The notes: generated by a model not told the origin, from the letters alone. Counted from the first letter of the stretch, positions 9,350 to 18,278 are shown. The stretch: DNA of 45,371 nt from CAZSTA01 sp964609495 [NCBI: uncultured bacterium] (GCA_964609495.1 CAZSTA010000005.1:1-45371), one strand, 5' to 3'. Made by a program: numbers and translations.

Positions 9350-11269
9350 CTACTTCTCCATCCTGCTTAATCCTCCCCAGGTTCCAAACCAGATGTATCT
9401 TCTATCAGGGGCTATAGCAAAGACATTGTTATCCGCCAATCCATCCTCTTCAGAATAATACCGCCATTCTTCGCCATCGTAAAAATCCACTCCTCCCTCG
9501 AGCATCCCGAACCAAACTATACCCTCATCGATAGCTATCGCGTTGGGATTAACTTCATCAGCAGTCAGTCCATCTCTTTCAGAAAAAGTAGCCCAATCAA
9601 CACCATCATAAAGCGTTACCCCTCCTCCATAGGTACCCAGCCAGATCTCGGAGCCGTCTGCCGCTATAGCGGTAACCCAATCGTGGCTCAAATCACCATC
9701 AGCTTGAGTATAAGAGGTCCAATTTCGCCCATCGAACTTACTCGCTCCTCCTAACGTTCCCACCCATAGATTAGCCCCCTCCAAAGCTAGCGAATATACT
9801 TCATTGTTCACTAATCCATCCGATACATAATATCCTCTCCAGCTAACTCCATCATATTTCGCCACGCCGAAGCTAATTCCAACCCAAAGGATATCGCCAT
9901 CCACAAGCAGGGAATTTACATAACCTCTTATAAGGCCATCCTCTTCAGTGTAGGTTTTCCACTGATATCCATCGAACTTGCTCAAACCTCCATTTGTCGC
10001 CACCCAAATATTTCTTCCATCGTTTACTATCTTGTTGACCTCGTTGCTAGGTAAAGCGTTAGAGGTGTCATAGACGACCCATCTCCGCCCATCGAAGTGG
10101 CTGACTCCATCCTCAAAAGTCCCTACCCACACCTCATCACCCTTCAGGGCGATGGTGGTTATTCTATTATCGACTATCTCATTATCGGCAATATAGTTTA
10201 CCCAGCTTCTTCCATCATATTTAGATATACCCCGTCTAGTGCCAAACCAAATATCATCTCCCTCGATCTCGATGGAGGTCACATAATCATTTGCTAATCC
10301 ATCATACCTATCGAAGCTTTCCCAAATCCTTCCATCGAAGCGAGTGGCTCCATCCCCATAGGTCCCTAACCAGACCTCATCACCCTTAAAAGCTATACAA
10401 GTGATGTGATTATCCGCAAGACCATCCGCCCTAGTATAGATTCTCCAGCGCTTACCATCATAGAGGCTGAGTCCGGTCACGGTAGCGATCCAAACTTCGT
10501 CTCCTCTTATAGCTATATCCTCGACGAAATCTCCTGCTAATCCATCTTCCTCTGAGAAGCTGTGCCAAGTCAAGCCATCATAATAGCTCGCTCCCTTCCC
10601 AAAAGTTCCGACCCAGATCTTATTTCCCACCACAGCTAAAGCCTCTATCCGGTCATCGACTAATCCGTCTTCGGTAGTATAATTCGTCCAATTCTCCCCA
10701 TCGAATTTGAATAAGCCAGCGCCGAAGGTCCCGATCCACAAGTTCTCTCCATCCGAGGTTACAACATTTACTTTATTCGCCTCCACCTCATCAGGCAAAA
10801 CATAAGTGGTGAAAACTTCCCCGTTGAATCTGGTGACTCCCCCAGAGAAAGTTCCGAACCAGAGTTCTCCTTTCACCTGACATATATCACGAACATCATT
10901 ATCCCCTAATCCATTCTGTCGAGTGAATATCTCCCAACTGCCACCAGCTTTATTCAGTCTCTTTACGCCACCGGTAGTCGCCGCCCATAGATAAGGGCCA
11001 TCGCTTAACAGCCCTTGAATCTTATTAGTGCAAGTGAAGTTAATCCATCGCTCGTTATAGCTCTTATCCACAACCCTTTCATCCGCTATCCTCCATTCTA
11101 TACTTGAAATCTCACCCTCTTCCTCACTGATACTCAGATGAGAATAGCGTTTAGCTAAGATATATGATATTAGAAGAAGAGCGGCGATGAAAAGCGGGAT
11201 AAAGATTATATTATTTTCTCTAATTAAGGTAACTATTCTTCTGTATAACCCCATCTGCTTCGATCCCAT
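9350..11269 (-). CDS. Membrane-anchored 14-repeat beta-propeller protein
   Basis: A 639-residue protein with one N-terminal membrane segment (about residues 18-40) and then, to the last residue, tandem repeats of about 40 residues. Each repeat carries a W-[VIFL]-[GA]-T-type core followed by a YDG/FDG turn and an aromatic-DGL linker. I count 14 such cores, matching two seven-bladed propellers as in the sensor part of hybrid two-component (HTCS) regulators (Reg_prop family). Unlike those, there is no Y_Y_Y domain, kinase or regulator after the propellers, so it is a stand-alone periplasmic or surface module. A carbohydrate- or protein-binding role is inference. It is read from its own promoter, divergent from the DUF4384-like gene. 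Confidence 0.85.
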   Translation of the reverse strand: MGSKQMGLYRRIVTLIRENNIIFIPLFIAALLLISYILAKRYSHLSISEEEGEISSIEWRIADERVVDKSYNERWINFTCTNKIQGLLSDGPYLWAATTGGVKRLNKAGGSWEIFTRQNGLGDNDVRDICQVKGELWFGTFSGGVTRFNGEVFTTYVLPDEVEANKVNVVTSDGENLWIGTFGAGLFKFDGENWTNYTTEDGLVDDRIEALAVVGNKIWVGTFGKGASYYDGLTWHSFSEEDGLAGDFVEDIAIRGDEVWIATVTGLSLYDGKRWRIYTRADGLADNHITCIAFKGDEVWLGTYGDGATRFDGRIWESFDRYDGLANDYVTSIEIEGDDIWFGTRRGISKYDGRSWVNYIADNEIVDNRITTIALKGDEVWVGTFEDGVSHFDGRRWVVYDTSNALPSNEVNKIVNDGRNIWVATNGGLSKFDGYQWKTYTEEDGLIRGYVNSLLVDGDILWVGISFGVAKYDGVSWRGYYVSDGLVNNEVYSLALEGANLWVGTLGGASKFDGRNWTSYTQADGDLSHDWVTAIAADGSEIWLGTYGGGVTLYDGVDWATFSERDGLTADEVNPNAIAIDEGIVWFGMLEGGVDFYDGEEWRYYSEEDGLADNNVFAIAPDRRYIWFGTWGGLSRMEK

Positions 11270-11290
11270 CTTACCATTTATTCATACTTA

Positions 11291-11319
11291 ATTATATCAC
11301 AGCTCTATCTTATTCGCAA
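11291..11319 (-). promoter_or_regulatory. Promoter of the propeller-lipoprotein unit
   Basis: On the minus strand, TTGCGA (11314-11319) and TATAAT (11291-11296) are separated by 17 bp, upstream of the propeller gene start at 11269. Confidence 0.65.
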
Positions 11320-11342
11320 GCCTAAAGATACTACGGTCTTGC

Positions 11343-11371
11343 TTGACAAAAGTTCTGATTCACGATATAAT
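11343..11371 (+). promoter_or_regulatory. Consensus sigma70 promoter of the DUF4384-like gene
   Basis: A perfect TTGACA (11343-11348) and TATAAT (11366-11371) with 17 bp spacing, 64 nt before the GTG start at 11435. It diverges from the promoter at 11291-11319, and the -35 boxes are only about 25 bp apart. Confidence 0.85.
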
Positions 11372-11434
11372 AATACTACAACTAAGCAGATTTTATTAGA
11401 AGTATTACCATCTTAGAAAGGAGCTGATTAGAAA

Positions 11435-12409
11435 GTGAAAACAAGTCGCTTAAATATAAAGATCCTGCTGATTTCCTTTATTGTGTTTTGCTCGGTTAGT
11501 CTCGTTTTTCAACCTCAGATAGCGAGAGGACAAGAGGACAAATCGGAGCAGGAATTCCACCTGATCGATGGAAGTGTCATAACAGGCGATATATTCAGCT
11601 ATATCGACAGGGATTTTCGGGTTAAAACTAGGCATGGGATGCTCACTATTCCCGAAGAGGAAGTATTATATATAGTGTTCAAGAAGCCTTTCATTGGGAA
11701 TTTCGATGAGCCTGCTGTAATCCTAGCAAATGGAGAGAGGATTCCTGGTATGCTTATCCGCTATTCGCCATTACGAGAAGAGTTCATAATAAGGTTAAAG
11801 TATGGAACTATGAAGATCAGCGATAAGAGGGATCTATCCGCAATCGTCCTAGCCCCTTCCACCGCGGTAGCTATGGAATCGATGAATCTAAGGGAGGCGC
11901 TTCCTCTATTGGACAAGATGCAGAAGATAGTAGTTAATCCCTCCTCGACCTTCGATATAGATGTTTGGATCGATAAGGGAGAGGGCAAGGTTTATAACCC
12001 TGGGGATAAGCTGGCGATCTTCTTCAGGTCCGATCGAGATTGCTACCTAACCCTATTCGATTTCGTTCCCGGAGATGAGGTAAAGGTTATCTTCCCTAAT
12101 AAATATCACCCTAATAATTTCATTGAAGGAGGGAGGGTATATAAGATCCCCGAACCCTATTACGGTTTCGAGTTCATTGTAGAGGAGCCACTCGGACTTG
12201 ATATAATCAAAGCCATAGCTACAATATCTCCTATTCGCCTAACTGAGGAGGATATCTACGCTATGGATAGCTTCCAAGAGACTGGCTTTGCGATATTAGA
12301 GACGGAGGCAGAGGATTTCACTAGTGAGTTAGTGATTCTCCTAGAATCTATTCCTACGACGAATTGGGCGGAGGCAACTACCTTCTTCTATATTAGCTCT
12401 AGCGAATAA
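11435..12409 (+). CDS. Exported protein with C-terminal DUF4384-like domain
   Basis: A 324-residue protein with a signal peptide (about 1-32). Two similar beta units follow: LIDGSVITGDI...LYIVF at about 43-88 and LANGERIPGML...LSAIVL at about 97-142. A DUF4384-like domain follows from about residue 175 (YNPGDKLAIFFRSDRDCYLT, then DEVKVIFPNKYHPNNFI). DUF4384 domains occur in exported or surface-associated bacterial proteins of unclear function. The start is GTG with AAAGGAG 11 nt upstream. It is a single-gene unit under a consensus promoter. Function is unknown. Confidence 0.75.
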   Translation: MKTSRLNIKILLISFIVFCSVSLVFQPQIARGQEDKSEQEFHLIDGSVITGDIFSYIDRDFRVKTRHGMLTIPEEEVLYIVFKKPFIGNFDEPAVILANGERIPGMLIRYSPLREEFIIRLKYGTMKISDKRDLSAIVLAPSTAVAMESMNLREALPLLDKMQKIVVNPSSTFDIDVWIDKGEGKVYNPGDKLAIFFRSDRDCYLTLFDFVPGDEVKVIFPNKYHPNNFIEGGRVYKIPEPYYGFEFIVEEPLGLDIIKAIATISPIRLTEEDIYAMDSFQETGFAILETEAEDFTSELVILLESIPTTNWAEATTFFYISSSE

Positions 12410-12572
12410 GTAAAACTTATTATTTGTGAGCTAGCCCTTCGTCTATCTACTTCCGATCGGACTTTGTCAGATAAAGTTAACTTATGTCTAAGCATATGAA
12501 CATCACACGCTTATCCACTGGCTACTAAAAAGTCAAGACATAATCAAAGAAAACTAAAAGGAGGTGAAATCC
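12410..12572 (+). other. Spacer before the toxin-antitoxin pair
   Basis: About 160 bp with no gene seen. It ends in a strong ribosome-binding site, AAAGGAGGTG (12557-12566), that serves the short leader ORF rather than the antitoxin ATG. I found no convincing -35/-10 pair or terminator. Confidence 0.5.
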
Positions 12573-12641
12573 GTGCGATTCCTCTGCCGACTAAAGCTCG
12601 ACAGTCCCCTTGCACGATTCCTCTATGGGAAAAATAATTAA
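12573..12641 (+). CDS. Possible 22-codon leader peptide coupled to the antitoxin
   Basis: A short frame beginning at GTG (12573), 6 nt after a near-perfect ribosome-binding site. It encodes 22 residues and stops at 12639-12641, 14 nt inside the antitoxin gene, whose own ATG at 12625 has no recognisable ribosome-binding site. That layout suggests the antitoxin is translated by coupling to this leader. The leader contains a near repeat (GCGATTCCTCT and CACGATTCCTCT). No homology was recognised; it could also be a decayed gene start. Confidence 0.4.
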   Translation: MRFLCRLKLDSPLARFLYGKNN

Positions 12642-12930
12642 ATTTGAGATACCTGAGAAAGTATACTCTAAACTGGAGAGTTTTCTTCGAGAGAATCGGA
12701 ATTATCAGCGCGACAACTTCATAGCTGAAGCTATCGAGGAAGCTATAAATAGGAAAAGCAAAAAGACCTTCCAATTCGGGAGGATATCCGGATTAGATCT
12801 CCAATTAGACGAGTTCCTAGGAGATCAGGGGGAAACTATCTCTGTAAAACAGGCTCAAGAAATACTTGCCAAATATATCCCTTATGTGGAAAAACTAAGT
12901 GATACAGTTATAGAGATGAGGGAAGAGTAG
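12625..12930 (+). CDS. Ribbon-helix-helix type antitoxin
   Basis: A 101-residue protein. The N-terminal region (IIKFEIPEKVYSKLESFL, then FIAEAIEEAINRK) has the beta strand followed by two helices of a MetJ/Arc DNA-binding fold. The C-terminal half (from about residue 48) is hydrophilic and would wrap the toxin. ATG at 12625 gives this length; a TTG at 12610 would add five residues. It lies 3 nt before the PIN toxin gene, the usual order for such pairs. It probably represses its own promoter and neutralises the toxin. Confidence 0.72.
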   Translation: MGKIIKFEIPEKVYSKLESFLRENRNYQRDNFIAEAIEEAINRKSKKTFQFGRISGLDLQLDEFLGDQGETISVKQAQEILAKYIPYVEKLSDTVIEMREE

Positions 12931-12933
12931 AGA

Positions 12934-13440
12934 ATGAATTATTTCTACTTAGATGCTAGTGCTCATGTTAAGAGATATCATCCCGAGGATGGTTCAGATA
13001 TAGTTAACCTTTTATTTGAGCAATCACTTCTGTCTAGCTTATCGGCTAATAAACAAGAGCGTTTAATAAGCTCAAGATTAGGGATCTTAGAAATAATGGC
13101 AACTTTAAATAGAAAGAAGAACGATAAGTTGATCCCAGAGGACAAGTTCAGAGCAATAGTTGAAGTTTTCTGGAAAGAAATGGAGAGTTTTCTTCTTTAT
13201 CCTCTCGATGATAAAATTATCGCTGATTCCCTATATCTGATCTTCAAGTATAATCTCAATGCTTCCGATGCTCTATATCTCTTTATAGTTTTGAAACTCA
13301 GGACATTTTTAGAGCAGTCAGGGGATGATATAGTCTTAGTTACTGCTGACAAACGTCTATTTAGAGCAGGTCTAAGTGAGGGATTGCAAACGGTAAATCC
13401 GGAGGCTATAACTTCCTCTATAGTCAGAAGCCTGTTATAA
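12934..13440 (+). CDS. PIN-domain ribonuclease toxin (VapC-like)
   Basis: A 168-residue PIN domain. The acidic metal-binding set is complete: D7 (YLDAS), E53 (ILEIMA), D112 (NASDALYL) and D139 (VTADKRL). PIN toxins cut RNA, often tRNA or rRNA, when not bound by antitoxin. It starts 3 nt after the antitoxin stop. It is longer than a typical VapC (about 130) owing to an insertion around residues 30-45. Substrate unknown. Confidence 0.85.
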   Translation: MNYFYLDASAHVKRYHPEDGSDIVNLLFEQSLLSSLSANKQERLISSRLGILEIMATLNRKKNDKLIPEDKFRAIVEVFWKEMESFLLYPLDDKIIADSLYLIFKYNLNASDALYLFIVLKLRTFLEQSGDDIVLVTADKRLFRAGLSEGLQTVNPEAITSSIVRSLL

Positions 13441-13525
13441 CTTTACTAGGAACTAAGTAAGCATCTAAAAGTTCGGGCTAGCAGATTTTTAAGTAGTTTT
13501 TCGCTAGGGAGTTCGAGATATAATT

Positions 13526-13552
13526 ATCCCTCTCCCACCAGGGAAGAGGGAT
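13526..13552. repeat. R3 palindrome, copy between convergent genes
   Basis: ATCCCTCTCCC (13526-13536) pairs with GGGAAGAGGGAT (13541-13552) with a 4-nt loop. It closely resembles the copy at 26744-26766. It lies between the converging toxin and fucosidase genes and could help end both transcripts; there is no T run. Confidence 0.65.
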
Positions 13553-13598
13553 TCTCGATGGGACTGCTTCTTTTATTCCCCTTATGTAAAAGTTTCGC

Positions 13599-14786
13599 TT
13601 AAAGGGGTCTGAAGGAATCAAGAGCTTCTATTTCCCTTTCAAATTCTAAGACGATAACTGTATCGAGATGGTCAGGAGGACTGCTTGGTAAGTTCGTAAA
13701 GACAATCCTTTCCCCTTCTATTTTGAAGTTCGCCTCTTGACCACTTTTCAAGAAATAGGCTTTATTCACCTTCATCTTACAAGGAGCAAGAGCAAATTCG
13801 CTTTTCCAGTAGAAAACATGGATATAAAGCTTGTTCCCCTTTAAGGTGGTCGTTCCGTGAGGGAAACCTACTACAGTTCGAGTTGTTCCGTAGATGCTCT
13901 CGCCATTCTCCTCCAGCCACTTTCCGACTTCCTCTAAGATCTTTACCGATTCTTCGGGAATCGTCCCGTCAGGCTTGGGACCAACATTTAGTAGGTAATT
14001 TCCCCCTCCAGCAGCACATTTCGCGAGATCCCATATCACCCTTTGCGGACTCTTCCAGTTATGATCTCCCTCACAATATCCCCAGTGGTCGTTTAAGGTC
14101 ATACAGGTTTCCCAGTCCCTTTCGGGAGCGTTTGGATTGGGAAATGCCCCGGGAACATATTGCTCAGGGGTCTCATAATCCTCTGGGAGCAGGCTTCTGT
14201 TGTTTATGATTATCTCTGGCTGAAGTCTTCTCACCATCTCATTGAGTCTTTCAGACTCCCAGTCCTCAGCGGTGTATGGCCATCCTCCATCATAGAACAA
14301 AACATCGATCTTACCATAGTTTGTCATAATTTCTTCCACCTGAGCATGGATATAATCAATAAGCTCCTTCCATCCATCTTTCTTTGGTCCCAGGAAATAA
14401 GCATCGTATCTCCAGTCAAGTAAAGAGAAGTAAAATCCAACCCTCATATTATACTTTCCGCAGGCATCTACATACTTTCTGATAAGGTCTCTTCCGCAGG
14501 CGGTCTTGGGAGCAGTAAAATCACTTACCTTACTGTCGAACAAGGAAAATCCATCATGGTGCCTCGTTGTCAAGACCATATACTTCATTCCTGCTCTCTT
14601 CGCCAGCTTTACCCATTCCTCTGGATCATAGTTCGCTGGATTAAATTCATCGGCGAATTTTCTATATTCATCCTTAGGGATTCTCTCCTGATACATCACC
14701 CATTCTCCTCGGGCAGGGATGCTATAAACTCCCCAATGGATGAACATTCCGAATCTTGCCTCTCTCCACCAATCAAGTCTATTCAT
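13599..14786 (-). CDS. GH29 alpha-L-fucosidase, cytoplasmic
   Basis: A 395-residue glycoside hydrolase of family 29. The N-terminal motif RFGMFIHWGVYS, RHHDGF (75-80) and LFYDGGW are visible; D166 in the last is the expected nucleophile. There is no signal peptide, so it should act on imported oligosaccharides. It has only a short C-terminal beta domain. It follows a sugar ABC transporter on the same strand with a 95-bp gap, suggesting imported fucosylated glycans are trimmed inside the cell. The acid/base residue cannot be assigned with certainty by eye. Confidence 0.9.
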   Translation of the reverse strand: MNRLDWWREARFGMFIHWGVYSIPARGEWVMYQERIPKDEYRKFADEFNPANYDPEEWVKLAKRAGMKYMVLTTRHHDGFSLFDSKVSDFTAPKTACGRDLIRKYVDACGKYNMRVGFYFSLLDWRYDAYFLGPKKDGWKELIDYIHAQVEEIMTNYGKIDVLFYDGGWPYTAEDWESERLNEMVRRLQPEIIINNRSLLPEDYETPEQYVPGAFPNPNAPERDWETCMTLNDHWGYCEGDHNWKSPQRVIWDLAKCAAGGGNYLLNVGPKPDGTIPEESVKILEEVGKWLEENGESIYGTTRTVVGFPHGTTTLKGNKLYIHVFYWKSEFALAPCKMKVNKAYFLKSGQEANFKIEGERIVFTNLPSSPPDHLDTVIVLEFEREIEALDSFRPL

Positions 14787-14881
14787 ATCTTCCTCCTTTC
14801 GAATTTGTCGATAATGTCAAACTATTTTCAAGTATTTTCCTAAGATTGACCTGTCAAATCCTATCCAAGCAATTTTAACCC

Positions 14882-15742
14882 TTAACCCTTTATCGATCCT
14901 AAAGTGAGTCCCTCTATAAACTGCTTCTGCATACTTAAAAATACTAATATGACGGGTATCACCGAGACTACCGCTCCCGCCATTATCTGCCCATATTCTA
15001 TCTTCCACTGACCAAAGAGAGTAGCTAATCCTACAGGTAGAGTAAACATCTCGTTAGTTCTCATAAAAATGAGAGGTGATAGGAAGTTATTCCATGAAGC
15101 TAGATAGAGGAATATCGCTAGAGCACCTAGGGCTGGTCTGATGGTAGGCAATATTATCCTATAATATATCTGAAAATCTGAGCAACCATCGATCCGAGCG
15201 GCATCTATTAGATCGGTGGGGATGGTTTGAATGTATTGCCTCATCAAAAAGATCCCAAAGGCATTGGCTGAGCCAGGGATAATTAATGCCCAATATTTAT
15301 TAATCCAGCCGATACGAGCAAAGACCCTAAAAAGAGGGATTATAGTCACGTGATAAGGAATCATTAAGGAGGCTAATAGCACCCAGAACAGCGGACCTTT
15401 TAAGGGAAAATTGTATTTAGCAAAGCCAAAGCCAGCTAAGGAACAGAAGAAAAGCCCCAGAAGAGTATAAGATATTCCCACTAAGAAACTATTAAATAAC
15501 CACCTAAAGAATAGGGTCTCCTTAGCCAAGTCAATGAAGTTCTCAAAGGTTAGCCTAGTGGGAAACAGGGTCGGTCGCTCGAAGATCTCAGACATACTTT
15601 TGAGGGAGGAGGTAAAGGTCCAATAGAAGGGCGTAGCTGCGATGATCAGAATTACTATTAAGAGCATATAGGTCAGAATCTCACCTAGTAGAGTAATTCC
15701 CGGACTATATTCCTTTATCCTTACCGATTTAGCTTTAGCCAT
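14882..15742 (-). CDS. Sugar ABC transporter permease (MalG family)
   Basis: A 286-residue inner-membrane permease with six hydrophobic segments. The coupling motif is DAARIDGCSDFQIYYRIILP (EAA loop) at about residues 181-200. It is the second permease of a CUT1 carbohydrate importer. It lies 27 bp downstream of its partner permease. No ATPase gene is nearby, as is common for CUT1 systems that share an MsmX-type ATPase. Confidence 0.93.
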   Translation of the reverse strand: MAKAKSVRIKEYSPGITLLGEILTYMLLIVILIIAATPFYWTFTSSLKSMSEIFERPTLFPTRLTFENFIDLAKETLFFRWLFNSFLVGISYTLLGLFFCSLAGFGFAKYNFPLKGPLFWVLLASLMIPYHVTIIPLFRVFARIGWINKYWALIIPGSANAFGIFLMRQYIQTIPTDLIDAARIDGCSDFQIYYRIILPTIRPALGALAIFLYLASWNNFLSPLIFMRTNEMFTLPVGLATLFGQWKIEYGQIMAGAVVSVIPVILVFLSMQKQFIEGLTLGSIKG

Positions 15743-15769
15743 AAATATCTTCCCCTCCTCGCTTCGAAA

Positions 15770-16669
15770 CTACTCGACCCCTGTTCTTCTCCAGAAGAAT
15801 TTCATCTGGAGAGCCGAGACGATAAAGATAACTAAGACTAAACTATAGGCGATCGCCGAGGCGTATCCCAGCCGATATTTCTGAAAGCCGGTCTCAAACA
15901 GGTAGAGGACGATGGTCAGAGTTCGATCCATAGGTCCTCCCTTATTAGTCAGGATATAGGGCTCCTCGAAGAGCTGATAAGAGCCGATAATGGACATCAT
16001 CACGCAGAAGAAGATGATCGGGCGTAACAGAGGCAAAGTTACATATCTGACTCGCTGAAGCATCCCCGCCCCATCGATCTTCGCCGCCTCATATAGCTCC
16101 AGGGGAATATTCTGTAAGCCAGCTAATAGAATAACGATGTTGTACCCCGTCCAGCGCCAAGTAGCCAGAACGATGATCGAGGGCAGGGCTAAATCAGGAT
16201 CGTTCAGCCAATCGTGGGAAGTAAGACCTATTCTCTTCAAAAGCAGGTTCAAGAGACCGATATCTACACTTAGGATCATCGAAAAGGAGAGAGCTGCAAC
16301 TACCAGGGACATAACTACCGGTAAGAAATACATCGAGCGGAAGAAGTTGCGAAAACGAACACCAGGCGAGTTTAAGATCAAAGCTAAGATTATAGCGATG
16401 CTCATCATCAAAGGGATCTGCACCGCGGCGAAGACGCTGGTATTTCTGAGCGCTGTCCAGAATCTAGTGTCCTGAAGTAAATTTGCATAGTTAGTAAAAC
16501 CGATAAAATTAGGGGGACGCACTCCCCTTAGCTCCGTTAAGCTCAAATAGAAAGAGTAGAAGATAGGGATGACCATAAAGGCGAGAAACATTATATAGAA
16601 GGGAGAAATGAAGAGATAGGGAGCTTTATTTCGCTTTATCTCCTTTAGTACCTTCTTTAAGTTAGCCAT
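15770..16669 (-). CDS. Sugar ABC transporter permease (MalF/UgpA family)
   Basis: A 299-residue permease with six hydrophobic segments and the EAA loop motif YEAAKIDGAGMLQRVRYVTLP at about residues 192-212. It is the first permease of the CUT1 importer, placed between the binding-protein gene and the MalG-type gene. A hairpin in the 84-bp spacer upstream probably sets its expression below that of the binding protein. Confidence 0.93.
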   Translation of the reverse strand: MANLKKVLKEIKRNKAPYLFISPFYIMFLAFMVIPIFYSFYLSLTELRGVRPPNFIGFTNYANLLQDTRFWTALRNTSVFAAVQIPLMMSIAIILALILNSPGVRFRNFFRSMYFLPVVMSLVVAALSFSMILSVDIGLLNLLLKRIGLTSHDWLNDPDLALPSIIVLATWRWTGYNIVILLAGLQNIPLELYEAAKIDGAGMLQRVRYVTLPLLRPIIFFCVMMSIIGSYQLFEEPYILTNKGGPMDRTLTIVLYLFETGFQKYRLGYASAIAYSLVLVIFIVSALQMKFFWRRTGVE

Positions 16670-16690
16670 TTGATCGCTCCTTCATATGAC

Positions 16691-16740
16691 AAGCACGATG
16701 CGGGTCTAAGCTCAAACAATACCTATTCCGCACCGTGCTT
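16691..16740 (-). promoter_or_regulatory. Intercistronic hairpin after the binding-protein gene
   Basis: AAGCACGATGCGG (16691-16703) and CCGCACCGTGCTT (16728-16740) form a 13-bp stem with one mismatch and a 24-nt loop, starting 13 nt after the binding-protein stop. There is no T run. Such hairpins after abundant binding-protein genes (as in malE) protect the upstream mRNA and lower downstream expression. Confidence 0.7.
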
Positions 16741-16753
16741 CGTCAATCAAGGA

Positions 16754-18025
16754 CTATCTTTCCATACCTTTTCTAGTCTCCTCAGCAGCCGCTTTCATTG
16801 CCTCCTCAACCGTAGCTTTCTTATTTAAGATCTTCGATAGAGCGGTGTTCACAGCGGTCTCAGCGATAGTCCAGTTCTCGGTATAATACCAAGTGGGAAT
16901 ATACGGGACTGAATCCACGAATATCCTGCCGATCGCCTGTCCTCCGTAGTAGGGATCTGGCTCATCAAAGAGCGGGTCTTCTAAAGCGGTCAACAGAGCA
17001 GGGAAGATATTTACAGCTTTATAGACTATCAATTGCCCCTCTTTGGTGCAGAGCATAAACTCCACAAAATCTTTGGCTTCTTGTGGATATTTTGTCTGCT
17101 CAGGAATTACCAAACTGGAGCCTCCCCAGTTAGTTCCCGCTGGCTCATCCGTGGCTGAGGGCCAAGGAGTTATCCGCCATTTCCCTGCCAGATCAGGAGC
17201 TTGCTCCTTGAGCTGTCCGGAGAACCAAATAGCGATGGGAATGGTTACCATTCTCCCCTCTTTAAAGGCATTGAACCAAGCCGGCTCCCAAGCATTTTGG
17301 AAGAAAGCTATATCGTGCTTTAGAGCCAGATCGGCATACCACTGCATTACCTCGATGGAGAGAGGGTTATCGATCAGGACGTTTCCATCCTTATCGAAGA
17401 TGTTACCACCTCTCGATTGTAGGAACATCGTATAGCCCTTGATATCGTTCAAGGGAATGTTGAGCATATATCGATCCTTTTTACCATCTCCGTCCAGGTC
17501 TAAAGATAGCTTCTTCCCCATCTCTACGAATTCGTCCCAGGTTTCGGGAGGAGTAGCTCCATATTCCCCGAAGATATCGCTTCGATAGTAGATAGCGCAA
17601 GGACCTATGTCCCAGGGCATAGCATAGAGCTTGCTATCCAGAACGCCAACGTCATACGCGTAAGTGGCGAATTCATCTTTATACTTCTCTCCGACATCGG
17701 CCAGATCTAAAAGACCGCCACCTGCGACGAACATTGCGACTCTGGTCTGCTCTACGGAGCAGACATCAGGTGCTCCTATCCCCGATACTAACGAAGTCAA
17801 AAGCTTATCGTGCGTATCACCATAGGACATCTCCACATACTCAAATTCAACATTGGGGTGGGTCTTTTGAAATTCCTCGGCAACTGCTTTGTAAGCATCT
17901 TTAATGATATTCCATCCCCACATGGTGAGCTTGGCCTTATCAGCGCTATAAACATTAGAGCTTATTAACAGAGCTACTAACAACCCAATTATGAATAGAT
18001 TTACTTTTCCTCTCATTTTTCTCAA
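16754..18025 (-). CDS. Extracellular sugar-binding protein of the CUT1 ABC importer
   Basis: A 423-residue family 1 solute-binding protein. The signal peptide covers about residues 1-27 and has no clear lipobox Cys. The mature part begins KLTMWGWN and carries the usual fold motifs (NVEFEYVEMSYGDTHDKLL, then GAPDVCSVEQ, and ETWDEFVEMGKKL). A calcium-loop-like segment, DLDGDGKKDRYML, is present. It is the first gene of a unit that also holds two permeases and a GH29 fucosidase, so a fucose-containing oligosaccharide is the best guess for its ligand. Its promoter is at 18083-18111. Confidence 0.92.
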   Translation of the reverse strand: MRKMRGKVNLFIIGLLVALLISSNVYSADKAKLTMWGWNIIKDAYKAVAEEFQKTHPNVEFEYVEMSYGDTHDKLLTSLVSGIGAPDVCSVEQTRVAMFVAGGGLLDLADVGEKYKDEFATYAYDVGVLDSKLYAMPWDIGPCAIYYRSDIFGEYGATPPETWDEFVEMGKKLSLDLDGDGKKDRYMLNIPLNDIKGYTMFLQSRGGNIFDKDGNVLIDNPLSIEVMQWYADLALKHDIAFFQNAWEPAWFNAFKEGRMVTIPIAIWFSGQLKEQAPDLAGKWRITPWPSATDEPAGTNWGGSSLVIPEQTKYPQEAKDFVEFMLCTKEGQLIVYKAVNIFPALLTALEDPLFDEPDPYYGGQAIGRIFVDSVPYIPTWYYTENWTIAETAVNTALSKILNKKATVEEAMKAAAEETRKGMER

Positions 18026-18082
18026 AACCTCCTTATATGAGATAATACAAACTCACCTTTCCATTTGATGAGCTCTCTTTTT

Positions 18083-18111
18083 ATTATACTACCTTAACTA
18101 TATTTTGTCAA
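18083..18111 (-). promoter_or_regulatory. Consensus promoter of the sugar transporter-fucosidase unit
   Basis: On the minus strand a perfect TTGACA (18106-18111) and TATAAT (18083-18088) are 17 bp apart, 58 nt before the binding-protein start. No operator was recognised nearby, though such a strong promoter is likely to be repressed. Confidence 0.85.
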
Positions 18112-18198
18112 GATAAATTAATCAATTCCCCAACTCGATTTTGAGAGCGATCAGAAACAAGTCTTATATCTGCTACTTTATCAGCCTCCAAAAAGTAG

Positions 18199-18227
18199 TT
18201 GACAGATGAGTATTTTTAGAGTATGAT
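18199..18227 (+). promoter_or_regulatory. Promoter of the oxidoreductase-mutase-aldolase unit
   Basis: TTGACA (18199-18204) and TATGAT (18222-18227) with 17 bp spacing, 52 nt before the gene start. It diverges from the transporter promoter; about 90 bp lie between the two -35 boxes. Confidence 0.8.
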
Positions 18228-18278
18228 ATTATTTGGATTTACAGAGGCAATAGATGAAGAATTATAGAAGGAGATGAA

